This document shows, one piece after another, positions 24,047 through 35,495 of a DNA stretch of 64,000 nt. Both the position numbers and the translations under genes were made by a program. Position 1 is the first letter of the stretch, and the number at the start of each line of letters is the position of its first letter. Under the pieces are notes generated by a model. The model had not been told where the DNA came from and did not search any database. It saw only the letters and a program-made list of their open reading frames with translations. This stretch comes from Gnetum montanum (Eukaryota > Streptophyta > Gnetopsida > Gnetales > Gnetaceae): assembly GCA_015680685.1 (NCBI GenBank), contig MNCI01027127.1:24643-88642 (forward strand), in the 5' to 3' direction.

Positions 24047-24235
24047 TGTAGCGGTGGAATATTTTATTCTTATCTTTGAAATTACAAGAAATTTTGTAAA
24101 CGTTATTATTTGATGTTGAATGAAGAATATAATGTGAAAATATTTATTTCATTTTGGCTAGTGTGTTGTATTTGTTTTTATTCTTTGTCTCCCTTTTTTT
24201 TAAGCTCCTTGGGAGCTCCTCATTTTTGTTTTAGG

Positions 24236-24290
24236 CCATTTTAGGCCACTAGTTTTAGGCCATTTTTTCTAATTGTGGTAGGTTTAACAA
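24236..24290 (+). repeat. Right direct repeat flanking the block in D
   Basis: Partner of 19297-19340. Preceded by three ttaggcca words (24230-24265). D's pol linker begins immediately after. Confidence 0.65.
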
Positions 24291-26601
24291 AAATGACCAT
24301 GCAAGGTGATCTTCATTCACTTCTAAACCTAACAAGTCCTCATGGTACGCTGAAAAGACACCTAAAATTTGAATCAATAGACTGGGAATCATCTACTAGC
24401 AACACCATAGCATCTCTGGAAACATCCCTAGATTGGCTCGAACATCTAGTCAAAGCCTTAGACTTAGAGGACAAGGATGTGACTGAGGACCCTCTCATTG
24501 AAACACCTATAACTACATCCAAGGAGAAATAAATACATTGAAAGTTAGCTCCCTCCTAGATCCAAAAATGCAAAAATACATATCCAGCGTTCTCCAAGAC
24601 AATGTCAAAGTGCTTGCATGGTCCTATGAAGACATGCCAAGCTTAGACTCGTGGCTCATACAACATAACATTATCTTAGACCTTTGTGTCAAAGAATTCA
24701 AGAAAAAGGCTCAAAAAATCAAATTGGAAATCACACTAGCTATACATGATGAAATTACCAAGCTATATCATGCTGGTTTCATTTGTGTGGTCAATTACTC
24801 GAAGTGGGTGTCGAACATCGTTGTAGTTTCTAAGAAAATAGGAGGATACAAATTTGTATAGACTTTCAAGATATGAACAATGCAACGATTAAAGATGACT
24901 TCCCATTACCAAGCATTGATTAACTTATTGACACTATGGCTAGTCATGCCTTACTATCCTTTATGGATGGGTTCTTAGGTTACAACCAGATTCGCATCAA
25001 CCTAAAGCATCAGTTAACAACTACTTTCATGACCCCTTGGAGAACCTTTTGTTACATCATGATGCCTTTTGAACTCAAAAACATCGGAGCAACCTATCAA
25101 CGAGCCATGGCATACATTTTTAGTGACTACCTCTTGGAGAGACTAAATGATTACATGGATGACATAGCAGTCAGGTCTAAGGGAGCTATTGATCATCCCA
25201 ATGATCTAAATGTAGTCCTCAAACATTGTCATAGGCATGACTTACATCTGTGTTTTCGAAGTTAAACCCAGACACATGCTAGGGTTTGTAGTGTCAGAGG
25301 CAAGGATACGAGTGGATCCTGACAAGGTAAGGGCCATCATCAACTTAGCACTGCCTATGAACCTTAAAGAGCTATGCAGATTGCAAGGTAGAGTACAGTT
25401 TATCCAGAGGCTTATCACGAGGTTGACCGACAAGTTACACCCCATGCAACACTTGCTTAAAAAGGGGATCAACTTTGAGTGGATAGAACAATGTCAATAA
25501 GCCTTTGATAACTTAAGGAAAGAGATTTTGCACCTCCAAACTATTTACCCACCACAGAGGAATAAGCCTTTCTACATCTACCTTGCCACTTTGAACACAT
25601 CTATTGCAACATTGTTATGTCAAAAGAATGATGATGGCTCTAAAATCCCAATTTATTACTTGAGCCATGCACTAATAGCTTACGAGGTAAAGTATAACAA
25701 AGTAGAAAGAAATTGTCTCACTCTAGTGTTCGTGCTAAAAAAGTGAAGACATTACCTATTCCGTAGCAAGGTTAACATCATATGCAAGAGCAACATACTT
25801 TGGGCTATCACAACGAACCTATATGAAAGAAATAGAATAGCTCAATGGAAGGCTATAACAATGGAATTTGATTTGCATTATGTTGCCCAATCATCGACAA
25901 AGGGACAAGTGATAGCTACATAGCTCACAACCTCACCCATTGATGATCAGGCAATAATAGAGCCAAAGTTCCCCAATGAACATGTCAACAACCTGAACCC
26001 TATACCATTACACTTCGAAGCCACTTTGCATTTTGATAGTGCCTCAACTATGTGAGATGGTAGTGCTACTACTATCATTACATTCCCCTCTAGGGGTATT
26101 TGACCTTTTCCTTACTGCTTTACGTTCCTTTGTACAAACAATGTAGCTAAGTATGAAGGACATCTGAAGGGCCTCATAGTAGCCTAAGAACTAAAGATTC
26201 AACATTTGGTAGTCTGAGGCAATTCCCAACTCGTTGTCAACTAGATTACTAAAGTCTATGCCTGTAAAGCTTCACACTTATAGCCTTATTGTGACTTGGC
26301 CAAGAGTTTGCAGAAACAGTTTACAATGATAGACATCCAACACGTGCCTTGTAACGAGAACACTATAGCAAATGCCTTAGCTACGTTAGCATTGAATGTG
26401 TCATCCCACCTATTTGTAACTTTACCTGCTTCAATAATAGAATGCATAGACCCTATTACTCAAGCGGTACATATCGTAGTTGTTAGTACAACAGATATCC
26501 AAGAATGGTATCCAAACATTAAAGCCTACCTTCAACACGACGAACTCCTACATGACTTAACATCCACTCAAAAGGATGCAATCCAAAAGCAAGCATAGTA
26601 G
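24290..26601 (+). pseudogene. Pol of element D, first part: RT and both RNase H domains
   Basis: A linker (LEDKDVTEDPLIETPITT) matches B. RT shows MDGFLGYNQIRINL, FMTPWRTFCYIMMPF and the catalytic YMDD (about 25155). RNase H follows (FYIYLATLNTSIATLLCQK, about 25565). The second RNase H spans about 26020-26300 (LHFDSAST). Frames change near 24533, 24860 and 25250, and stops are scattered. Copies RNA to DNA and removes RNA, by family knowledge. The frame is cut at QKQA by the element inserted at 26602 and resumes at 29838 as YVLVGDKNLC. Confidence 0.93.
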
Positions 26602-27589
26602 TGTTGGCACATTTGACCATTTCATGAAGTAGGCTTAAATTAGTTGAGAATTTTTGGAGAAGTAGCTAAATTTTCAGTTTGAGAGGAAAAGAATAAGTGA
26701 ACAAAAGGCATTCCTTTAATTTAAAAAAAATATTGGAGCACCATTCCTATAGCAAGCTTACAAATCCCTACTGATAATAAGTACAGAATCACCAATGTGT
26801 TGTTCTACCTTTATAATTTATTATGATCCATTGGGATTTATGGATGAATAGCCTGCTAATTGCAAGTTCAGTAGTCTGGTGTAGGGTGAAGTTATTTCTC
26901 CTGTGAAATTTAGGAATATATTGTTTAAAATTTCATGCCTAAGCATGATATTTTTCTCTGTAATAAATAGGAAAAAATGGAATTCCGCAAAATGTAGGAG
27001 GTGCTCTGCATTAGTGCAAGGGACCATGCTATGTGAACCAAATTTCACGGTACTAATCAAAACCGAGTGTAGCAATCCATTATTCCACGGCACAATTCCA
27101 AATAATACACACCTTGCAAAAAGAAACATTCATGTAAAAAGGCAGAAATTCAAGGGTTGCCCCAACACTTTGTCACTGGAATTCCAATTCTCCACAACCA
27201 TTTCTGCCTTGTAAAAATATTAGAAAATAAAAATAAAAATCTGCAGCGATGAGAGTGAGAGGGGGCCTCCGAAATGGCACTGTGTACAAAAAACACAACA
27301 ACAAAAAATGAAATGCCTGCGCAACAACAGAAAATGAAATGCCTACAATAGAAAATGCAGCAACAGAAAATGCAGAAACCCTTGTATTTGCATTAAACAA
27401 GGGGGTTCTTTGACTTTCTATTTCTTGATCCTTCTTCATCCATTTTCTTCATCTTGCGGCTCTATCCCTGTCAGCATTTCCTTACCATTTTTTTTTGAAT
27501 TGCGAACAGAGGATCAAGCTCAGGCTTGGGATTCTTATTTGCCTCCTGGCATTGGCCGCAAAATTTTTGTTTGCAAGACAAGGCATGGG

Positions 27590-27830
27590 CATTTCAATTT
27601 CAGTGCGGATTTCTTCATCAAGCAGCTGCAATTTCCTGCAACAAGATGCAGCGATGGATTCTCAACATTGAATGCGAATTTGAGGCGATACAACTACATG
27701 AAGTCCATTTTCATTCAGAAGTACGCAATTCTAATTTCTTTGGCCATACGGGACCTTATGGCTTGCATGCAGACCAGATCAGGGAAAACCTCTGCATTCT
27801 ACTCTCCGATTATCGCAGGGATTTAGTGCA
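27590..27830 (+). pseudogene. DEAD-box RNA helicase fragment (DED1/DDX3-like) inside the inserted element
   Basis: The frame reads LNANLRRYNYMKSIFIQKYA, then ISLAIRDLMACMQTRSGKTS and AFYSPIIAGI. This matches the Q-motif to motif I segment of plant DED1/DDX3-type helicases, usually ...PVQRYAIPIS..GRDLMACAQTGSGKT. The conserved TGSGKT has become TRSGKT, and later motifs (PTRELA, DEAD, SAT) are absent. The known role of the family is ATP-driven RNA unwinding; this scrap cannot do it. Either a captured host exon or an older retrocopy. There is no intron inside it. Confidence 0.75.
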
Positions 27831-28854
27831 GGCCCTACCCTACTCCTTCCACAGGTGAAACGATGACAAAAACCGTGACAAGGGATGATTGGCTTGGCCT
27901 GGTTTCAAAAGACTATGCACTCTAGAATAGAATCAGTGCCTCTTTTAGGAATACATTCAACGGATACACAACTACACTGATCTTCAAGTTTCTGGTTCTC
28001 AACGCCGTATGGGAAATGCGTGAGAAGAAATGGTTTGGGGCTTGAGGCACGTGTTGTGGACCATTGCAAAGTAATATTTTCATATCCTGAAGTATTGTAA
28101 CATCACCATAATATTAACAAGGGAATATTTGGATGCTCGGCCTGAGGGTTGGATGACTTACGCAGCAAAGAGAATTGCACAATTAGGAGCTGATAAATGC
28201 TACAACAAAACATTATGAAACCTTCTGAAAATAAGTTCGAATAAGAGATCGATGCTCATGATGCAATTATTTGAGGGAATGAAGCTCCAGTTTATCAGAA
28301 ATATGCCAAATATGTGGGAATGAAGAGGGACTTTCGTCTAATTTCTAGTAAAGGAGGCCACACAAGCCTCTCCAAATTATTTTGCAGCATGGCCAAGGGG
28401 AGATAGATGATCAAATTCTATTTATTGACCTTTATGTCATTCCTAAATATACATATATAAAGTTATATGTATGGCTATTTTATAAAAAGGGGGATTTATG
28501 GACATTTCCAACTATAGCTTTTATTTATATAATTGTAACTTTATGTTGAAGTTGTAACTTCCTAGCCTTAATCCATGATGTTTGTAACCATTAAAAAGGC
28601 CACTTGTCAACTATAGCCTTTTTATCTCCACAATGGCCACTTGTCAACTAAATGGGACATGTGTTAGATGCAGCATTTTTATCTCTTTGGTGGTTGCAAC
28701 CAGCCAAAATTTTTGTAACTTACCTAACTTGTTGGGCAAGTAACCTCCTAACTTGTTGGGCAAGTAATCTCCTAATTGGTTGGCCAAGTTACTTGGGAGA
28801 GAAGTTAGGTGAGATATTTTTGAATATGTAACTTCCCTACCTACCTTTGAACCC

Positions 28855-28862
28855 TATAAAAA
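28855..28862 (+). promoter_or_regulatory. TATA-like box in inserted element
   Basis: accctataaaaaggcttc, a plausible LTR promoter. It precedes a region with a T-rich tract near 29020. Confidence 0.45.
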
Positions 28863-29085
28863 GGCTTCAAGGGTCAAGGAGGATCACATTGGGGGATTTT
28901 TGGGGGGTCTCACACATCACACTTGAGATCTTGGAAGATTTGTAAAGAAGATTGTTTGTAAGATGGCTTGCTAAAGGAAATATTTCAGCCTCTTTGTCAT
29001 AGTCCTATGAGTTATGTTTTATTTTTGTTTTGTTTAAATTTTTTAGCTAGTGGTTTAGATAGTATCATCCTTGGCAAGTAATTTT

Positions 29086-29567
29086 NNNNNNNNNNNNNNN
29101 NNNNNNNNNNNNNNNNNNNNNNNNNNNNNNNNNNNNNNNNNNNNNNNNNNNNNNNNNNNNNNNNNNNNNNNNNNNNNNNNNNNNNNNNNNNNNNNNNNNN
29201 NNNNNNNNNNNNNNNNNNNNNNNNNNNNNNNNNNNNNNNNNNNNNNNNNNNNNNNNNNNNNNNNNNNNNNNNNNNNNNNNNNNNNNNNNNNNNNNNNNNN
29301 NNNNNNNNNNNNNNNNNNNNNNNNNNNNNNNNNNNNNNNNNNNNNNNNNNNNNNNNNNNNNNNNNNNNNNNNNNNNNNNNNNNNNNNNNNNNNNNNNNNN
29401 NNNNNNNNNNNNNNNNNNNNNNNNNNNNNNNNNNNNNNNNNNNNNNNNNNNNNNNNNNNNNNNNNNNNNNNNNNNNNNNNNNNNNNNNNNNNNNNNNNNN
29501 NNNNNNNNNNNNNNNNNNNNNNNNNNNNNNNNNNNNNNNNNNNNNNNNNNNNNNNNNNNNNNNNNNN
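29086..29567. other. Assembly gap (482 N)
   Basis: Run of N. Reading frames that cross it are artefacts. Confidence 1.
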
Positions 29568-29835
29568 GCAGTTGAACAAAATAGGAAACTTTCAACAACT
29601 CACAGTACTTGGCAAAGTTGGCTGAATCTCTTTAAAGTAAGTCATTTGTATTTTACACACAACGCAATCGTTACATTTCTCACAACCACACACCGCAACA
29701 ACACACACACATACTCACATTAACTACTGAGTTTATTTGGAGGTATCTGGGCCTTGGTGTTGCAAGAGACCATCAGGCACCTAAATCCTGTTCGAGGACA
29801 CTCGTTGGCGGTCGCATCCCCAACGATCACCAACA

Positions 29836-30986
29836 AGTAGTATGTCCTTGTAGGAGATAAAAATTTATGCAAATGCTCCTTTGATGGGATATTACTAACC
29901 TACATTGGTGGGGAACAAGCATAGAAAATCATTAATGAAGTCCATGAGGGACTATGCGGAGGACACATAGCTCCCAGGGCTATGGCAGTGAAAATTAGAT
30001 GCCTAGGATATTATTGGCCTTGCATAGAATGAGATTGCCTTGCCAAAGTTAGGATGTGTGATACATGCCAATGCCATGCAAATCTTATACATGTCTCATC
30101 TACTAAGTTGCACCCTACATAGATCACATGGCCATTCCAATGATGGGGACTAGACATCATAGGACCCATCACGCCTAAGTCTTCCATAGGACACAGCTTC
30201 ATCATCACTACCACCAAGTACTTTACAAAGTGGGTGGAGGCTATTCCCCTAAGGAAGACTACATCTCAATAGGTTTTCCACTTTATCTTAGATAACATAG
30301 TAATAAGGTTTGGTCTTCCCATGACTATTGTGACAAATAATGAGCCATAGTTTAGTAGCGTGGAAGCCAAAATGTTTTGTGACAACCTTGGCATCAAGCA
30401 CTTTTTTTCATCTCCGTACTACCCATAGGAAAATGGTCAGGTAGACACAACAAACAAGGCCATCATCAACTTACTCAAAAATATGCTTAGTAGTAGTAAT
30501 AGGTGATGGCATGAGCAAATCCTCTATGTGTTGTGGACTTACCACACGACATGTAGAACAGCTATAGGTAAAACTCCTTACAACCTTGTTTATAGATCTG
30601 AAGTAATGTTACCTCTTAAATTGTAGGTACCATCAAGATGAATGATCCTTTCAAGTGTTGTGAATGAGACCCCAAATAACAAGTCAAGGATCATTAACCT
30701 TGACTCCATAGAGGAGGAGCGTGCCCAAACACTTGATCGCATTGAATGGTACCAGGACAAGAAGTGGCAAAAGCACCATTGCAATCTACATCAACGGTCA
30801 ATTAAAAAAGGGGATCTAGTCCTCAAGGCTATTCATGAACATGTAAACAAGTTCTCAGCAAATTGGTAAGGCCCATTCATAGTCACAAAAGCCTATGAGA
30901 ATGGGGCTGTCAAGTTAGCTGATATGGATGGCAATGAATTTGCAAATCCCATGAACCACTTGTACCTCAAGCCATACTATGTCTAA
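29836..30986 (+). pseudogene. Integrase of element D
   Basis: Continues D pol after the insertion: YVLVGDKNLC, then the zinc finger [10 protein letters not shown] and CDTCQCH, WGLDIIGPI with the first acid, VTNNEP in place of TDNGPQ (second acid lost), ENGQVDTTN with the Glu of the third position, and a chromodomain-free tail ending NPMNHLYLKPYYV with TAA at 30984-30986. Several TAG/TAA stops. Inserts the cDNA into the host genome, by family knowledge. Confidence 0.93.
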
Positions 30987-31270
30987 TACAAAGCAAGCTA
31001 AGCACCATCGTCTGCTATGATGTAAAACTAGCACAAATAGTCCACTATGACTATAAACTGGCATAGAATGTCCACTATGATGTAAAACTGGCACAGAACA
31101 TCTGTTGTGACATTAAACTAGCACAACATCTCTTGGGGATATGACATAAAATTGGCACCCATAGTACATTCCACTACAACCCTAAATTGGTCATCCACTA
31201 TCTTCTATGATGTTAAACTAGCACATCTGATAGTCTACCAAGACCTTAAATTGGGTTCGCACTTCAACAC
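30987..31270 (+). repeat. 30-bp tandem repeat after D integrase
   Basis: About eight copies of ctatgatgtaaaactggcac-like units. The first four are exactly 30 bp apart, later ones about 34. Same position as the arrays in B and H. Confidence 0.88.
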
Positions 31271-32449
31271 TAACTAGCACAACATCCACGACCCTGTGAA
31301 CAAGTGAACATGCACAATGCCAACTTTCTAGACAACATGGGATGGGACATTACAATTCTAGCATGCAATTCACATTGCTAAGGAAACATCCTCTAGAACA
31401 CATGCAGCTTCATAACCCTTGGCATCTTTCTAACCTTTTGAATATGTCATCTGACATCTTGCTAACTCTCCAAAGCTACCGCTACCATCGCCACTCATCC
31501 TAGTAGTAGTTGTTGCCATCAGCACCTCCTGCTGGAGTCCTAGCACTATTGTGGCCCAGCCACAAAGTTTCTACCCTCCAGCCCTCGCCACCATCTAATT
31601 CCAAGATCTATTCAACTATTAGGCTTCTCACCTTATAGCTAGACTGCATGATGTTTTCCTTGGACGAGGAATATTGAGCACTTGCATCGCCATCGCTTCT
31701 AGCCTCTTCAATGCCAACCTCTTCAGTCTACCGCTGCCAAGACCATTGTTGGCCTTCCTGCTTTGGACATCACATGCCTTAGCAACAATTCTTGTGACTC
31801 CAATAATGTCTAAAGTAAGTGGGACTTTGCCCTCACTTCATTTCATGGTTACATTTTCCTAGTTTTCTCTCTGTTGCATTTGTAGGATACAGGCCAAGGT
31901 GGCTTCGTTTAGAGATAAGTTTTTCCAAGAGAGCAAGATGCTACATAATTCTTAAGTGATTGCTTAGACTAGCTTGGCTACTTAGGAGTGCACATCCCAC
32001 CCTCCTTCTTAACCCTCTTAACCTTGTTTCTTATACTCACAGTTTGTCACATATCTTTTACAAGCTTTCCTAATGCATATAAATCCCTTCCACATGCCCA
32101 ACCGCCAAGTCCATGATGTGTGTAATGCAACTTGCTGCATGAGAAGCATCTGTAGGCAGGTCAAAGTCCCACATGGATGTAACACAACTCATCTCAGGGA
32201 GGAAACACCTTTCCTACAACAACAAGGTTGTTTTCAAGTGAACATGGCTAAACAGCAGAAGAAAAGCACAAAACTGTAAAAGAGTAGAAAAGCTAAAAAA
32301 ATGAAAATGAAAATGACCATATCTAAGCACTCTGAGGAGAGGTCAAAAAGGCCAACAAAGAAGGATGCTCATGGATGCTGACTCCCTCATAAGCACTCCA
32401 ATGAGGGATCGTGCTATCTTACATTTTTTTCCTTTCCCAGACCTATCCC
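31271..32449. other. 3' non-coding region of element D
   Basis: No coding similarity. A small intron-like interval, aaa|gtaagtggg ... ttgcatttgtag|gatac (31814-31886, 73 bp), has consensus ends. An A-rich stretch (about 32250-32320) parallels that of B. The expected polypurine tract and first ~650 bp of the LTR are missing at the right end. Confidence 0.55.
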
Positions 32450-33892
32450 CTCAAGTACATTATGCTATACAGTGTAGCACAATGTAGTAAGGATAGAACA
32501 CACAAAGGCCCTTCTACCAAGTGACCCTAGCAAGAGGATCACACTTGGCAATGCTTCAGCCTCCAAAACTTCTTGTCCCACTTATCCCTCATGCCTCAAG
32601 CAAAGTTTCTTGATAAAACATTGTAGATTAAACAAGGATGCATGCCACATTAGCTACTACATTGTGCTACGTTGCATAGCATAGCATAGCGTTGTGAGGA
32701 TGCAAAAAAATAGAATTCCCCAAGGATGAACTCAGTAGGTCCAAAGGCTTTCTAGCATGGAAGAAAAAGTTGCAAACAGATGTTCTTGGCTCCTAGGTAA
32801 GACTTCTTTCAAGACCAGCGGCTATGCTATGCTACGCTACGTAGCGTAGCACAGCGTAGCGTGTAGTTACTTATACTATGCCAACATGATGGATAGCGTA
32901 AGTAATGTAACACTTACATGGAGGCATCAAGACATTTTCAATTAGCTCTAAAACTTATTGAAAATGATCATTCTCACCATGGCATGTCTTTTCTGGACAA
33001 AATCAACAAGTTTGCTTAATTTTGCATACCCCTAGTCAATCCCCAAAATTGTCCCTATGCTTAACCCTGCTCGCAAGAGTAGGGAAGTAGTCCTAGATCA
33101 TAGGCTTCATTTTTCTTTCATTGTTGGTATGCTTTTTGGATTTTGGCACATGGAGTTTCAACAATATGGTCACAGCATAATGGGGTTCACATCTAGCATC
33201 ACACACCTATGTAGCACTACCATGCTTGCACCTTGTGGGACCCCGAATACATGGCATCCAAACCACATTTTTCTCCTACTCCTGGCCCTATAAATACCCT
33301 GGCAAACAATGTTCAAAGGGTTGGATTTTGGAGTTGGCTTTTAGAGAGCATAGTTGGCATTTTTAGCATTCTGGTTAGGTTTGAGCATTCTGGTTAACTC
33401 CAGGCATCCTTTTGCGGGTCTAGCATTTTGGCACTTTGGCGAGTAGATTGGCAAGCACAAGAATCCTGAGCAACGAGCTATTAGCTATAGTTCAGGGACC
33501 TATGACCATATTTCTCTATTGTAAGCTGTGCCATTTCAGTGTTGCATATTCAGTTGTACGCTTTTCAACAAAACAAAGATCATACCTACCATCTTGGGGT
33601 GGTGCATTTTCTCACCCAAGCCTGCTTTATTCTTTGTTTACTATCATTGTCTTTTGCACTATTTTTATCGTCTTGAATTTGTTGATTATCGCTTTACTTT
33701 CATACGTCGCTTCTAAAGCAAATTTTTACAAAAGATTAAATTACACCTATTAAGTCCTTGTCTGATCAACTAGACTATTCAAGGCACCCTATTTCTATTT
33801 TTCTCCAGCATGGTCCTCACATGGATCTGGGGTTAAACAGTACACACAGCAACCTCTCGATGTTCAAGCCACTGACATTTTTGGTCGCTACA
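32450..33892 (+). repeat. 3' LTR of element D, 5' end deleted
   Basis: Aligns with 13680-15120 of the 5' LTR. The first ~650 bp, including the TG end and polypurine tract, are absent, so a deletion joins internal sequence to mid-LTR near 32450. The right end (gctaca, 33892) is intact. Confidence 0.85.
33289..33296 (+). promoter_or_regulatory. TATA box of D 3' LTR
   Basis: TATAAATA in the same context as 14530. Confidence 0.65.
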
Positions 33893-33897
33893 TACCC

Positions 33898-34728
33898 ATA
33901 ATTGGGCTAGCCAAGATCTCCCTAGGATCAAGTTGAATCCAAGCATTTCCTCAATAACAATAAACTCAAAAATAGTGGGGAATTTCTTCCCTACCATGAA
34001 AGCAATTATGGCCATTCACTTTACAACAACACATGTTCCATTGAAGGATTTCAAGCATGTTGTTTTTGTTGGCTTGATCTGATCAACCAAGCCAAGTTTG
34101 TTACCAATGGGGAATGGGATGACATTGATTGTGATGCCATCATCAATGTGTACCTTGCAAATTTTATACTAGCCTATGTGAATTATTATAAACATGGGCA
34201 CACTTGTCACCTAACCCTTTTTAGGATCAACCTTAACTTCCTCATCATGAAACATCAGAGGTGTTGACCTTAATGCTTGGGTTGTGGGATAAAGCATTAT
34301 GGTGTGAAATGCTTTTTCATCCACTAGAATATCTTCCTTAATAGGAAAAGATGTCAGCATGCAAACTAATGTCTGCAATGAGCAGTAGAATTCATTATCA
34401 AGTCGTATAGGCTCAAAGTTATGTTCTTTTGTCTAAATGCCTATTTAACTTGTGCTAGTGCATCCAAGAAACCTTTCCCACTATTAGTTTTTTTGGTAGC
34501 CTTTACCTCCTCCATGTGACCCAAGAGACAAATCTCCTAGGAAGGGGATTTAGCCTTTGGTTGTGTAGTGGACTTTTGAACCTTAGTGCTTATTTGTTGG
34601 TTGTTTGCATTCGGGTTGGTAATCTAAGATGATGAGGTTATTGGGATGGTTGACAAGGGGATAATCTTAAGAGGATCTAACTCCATATGTTCCCTAATCA
34701 TTTTGTCAGCTAGACACTCATGAAGTTT
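33898..34728 (-). pseudogene. Protease of element E
   Basis: Minus translation: NSGKGFLDALAQVK, then KVHIDDGITINVIPF (D-D-G active-site region), NKLGLVDQIKPTKTTCLKSF, FMVGKKFPTIFEFIVIEEML and FNLILGRSWLAQLW, where D is inserted. The rest lies at 12897-13025. Several stops and frame changes. Upstream it is separated from E's gag by element F at a cttag duplication. Confidence 0.85.
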
Positions 34729-34733
34729 CTTAG

Positions 34734-35495
34734 TGATGAGTGGCGAGGTACCCCTACACTCAACCATATGAATACAAGCATCTCTCGTGCGATCCGGTTG
34801 AACTCTAAGGACTAAGTGCTTACGTGCCTTAATGGAACACTTAAGGTTAATCACTCGTTGTCTTCCCAAACTTGTATTTTCACAGTTGTATGGTTAAGTA
34901 AGCTTGAGGTATATGATTTTTATATTTTTTATCTTTTTAATGTCTTATGCTAATAGGGGAAGGTGAAGAGAACTAAGTAACTAAATTTCATTAACTATTT
35001 ACTAACTAAGTTCTAATTGTCCTAGCACCAGTATCTATTTCCACTTGCCATACACACCCTGAACCAATGCAATGCTGCTAGGATTACCAAACGCTACTCG
35101 TTACTAGGTTACCAAGCGTTACACACATCGTACTGAGTGCACTTAACTAGGAGAGTCCAGGGTTGAGAGAGATTAATTATCTAGGAAAGCATTTAAACAT
35201 TTAACAATAATTAATTACTATTTAGCTTAGTCCATATGCTGCAAAGTTTATTAGAAAGTTTGTCTTTATTGTCGTATACAAATGTGTGTTCAGGTACAAT
35301 TTGCTTGAATAAAGATCCGTTCACTTTAAGACTCCTACTGCAGGCACATGGAAATTATTCTAACTCTGGAATGGAAAAACTGCAAGAGTTTAGCTAAGGG
35401 TCTAAGTCTAAGTTCCTAGAATAGGGAAAGCTACCTCTTATTTATAGACATTATGATGGGCCATGATATTGTGTACGCGATATCGCGGCTCATCA
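34734..35495 (-). repeat. 3' LTR of element F
   Basis: 762 bp, TG...CA when read on minus. Similar throughout to 40892-41713 but with a single GATATC palindrome instead of an array. Confidence 0.9.
35439..35446 (-). promoter_or_regulatory. TATA box of F 3' LTR
   Basis: TATAAATA on minus, only about 50 bp from the LTR start, so U3 is very short. Confidence 0.6.

Larger units (their letters stand above)
26602..29835. mobile_element. TG...CA-bounded element inserted in D pol, perfect target duplication
   Basis: Starts tgttggcac and ends caccaaca, giving TGTTGG/CCAACA termini. It is flanked by identical agtag (26597-26601 and 29836-29840), and D's pol resumes in register after it. The right half has LTR features (a TATA-like box at 28855, then repeated cctaacttgttgggcaagt units near 28720-28780). 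No gag or pol was seen, and about 480 bp are unknown (Ns). It may be a long solo LTR or a non-autonomous element. Orientation is inferred from the TATA box only. Confidence 0.75.
13026..33892 (+). mobile_element. Element D: Tat-like gypsy element carrying two internal insertions
   Basis: Both ends lie in E's protease. The left flank is aaccc (13021-13025) and the right flank taccc (33893-33897), a 5-bp target duplication with one mismatch. The left end reads TAAAACACC (TG decayed to TA) and the right end gctaca. Internal order is PBS, gag, protease, a 4.9-kb block with an extra gene, RT/RNase H/second RNase H, an inserted element, integrase, 30-bp repeats, 3' LTR. All coding parts are broken. 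Confidence 0.9.

Noticed and set aside
27410-27860. A functional host helicase gene
   Set aside because: Only the segment around motif I is present, the motif is mutated, and no further helicase motifs or exons follow.
29055-29625. Long reading frames across the N run
   Set aside because: They consist almost entirely of unknown bases and have no support.
24290-30986. Endogenous pararetrovirus
   Set aside because: RT is followed by a second RNase H and an integrase, with LTRs, a primer site and target duplications. These are gypsy features, not caulimovirid ones.
30987-31270. CRISPR-like array of ~30-bp units
   Set aside because: Units are contiguous, degenerate and lack unique spacers. The setting is a plant retrotransposon, so it is a tandem repeat.
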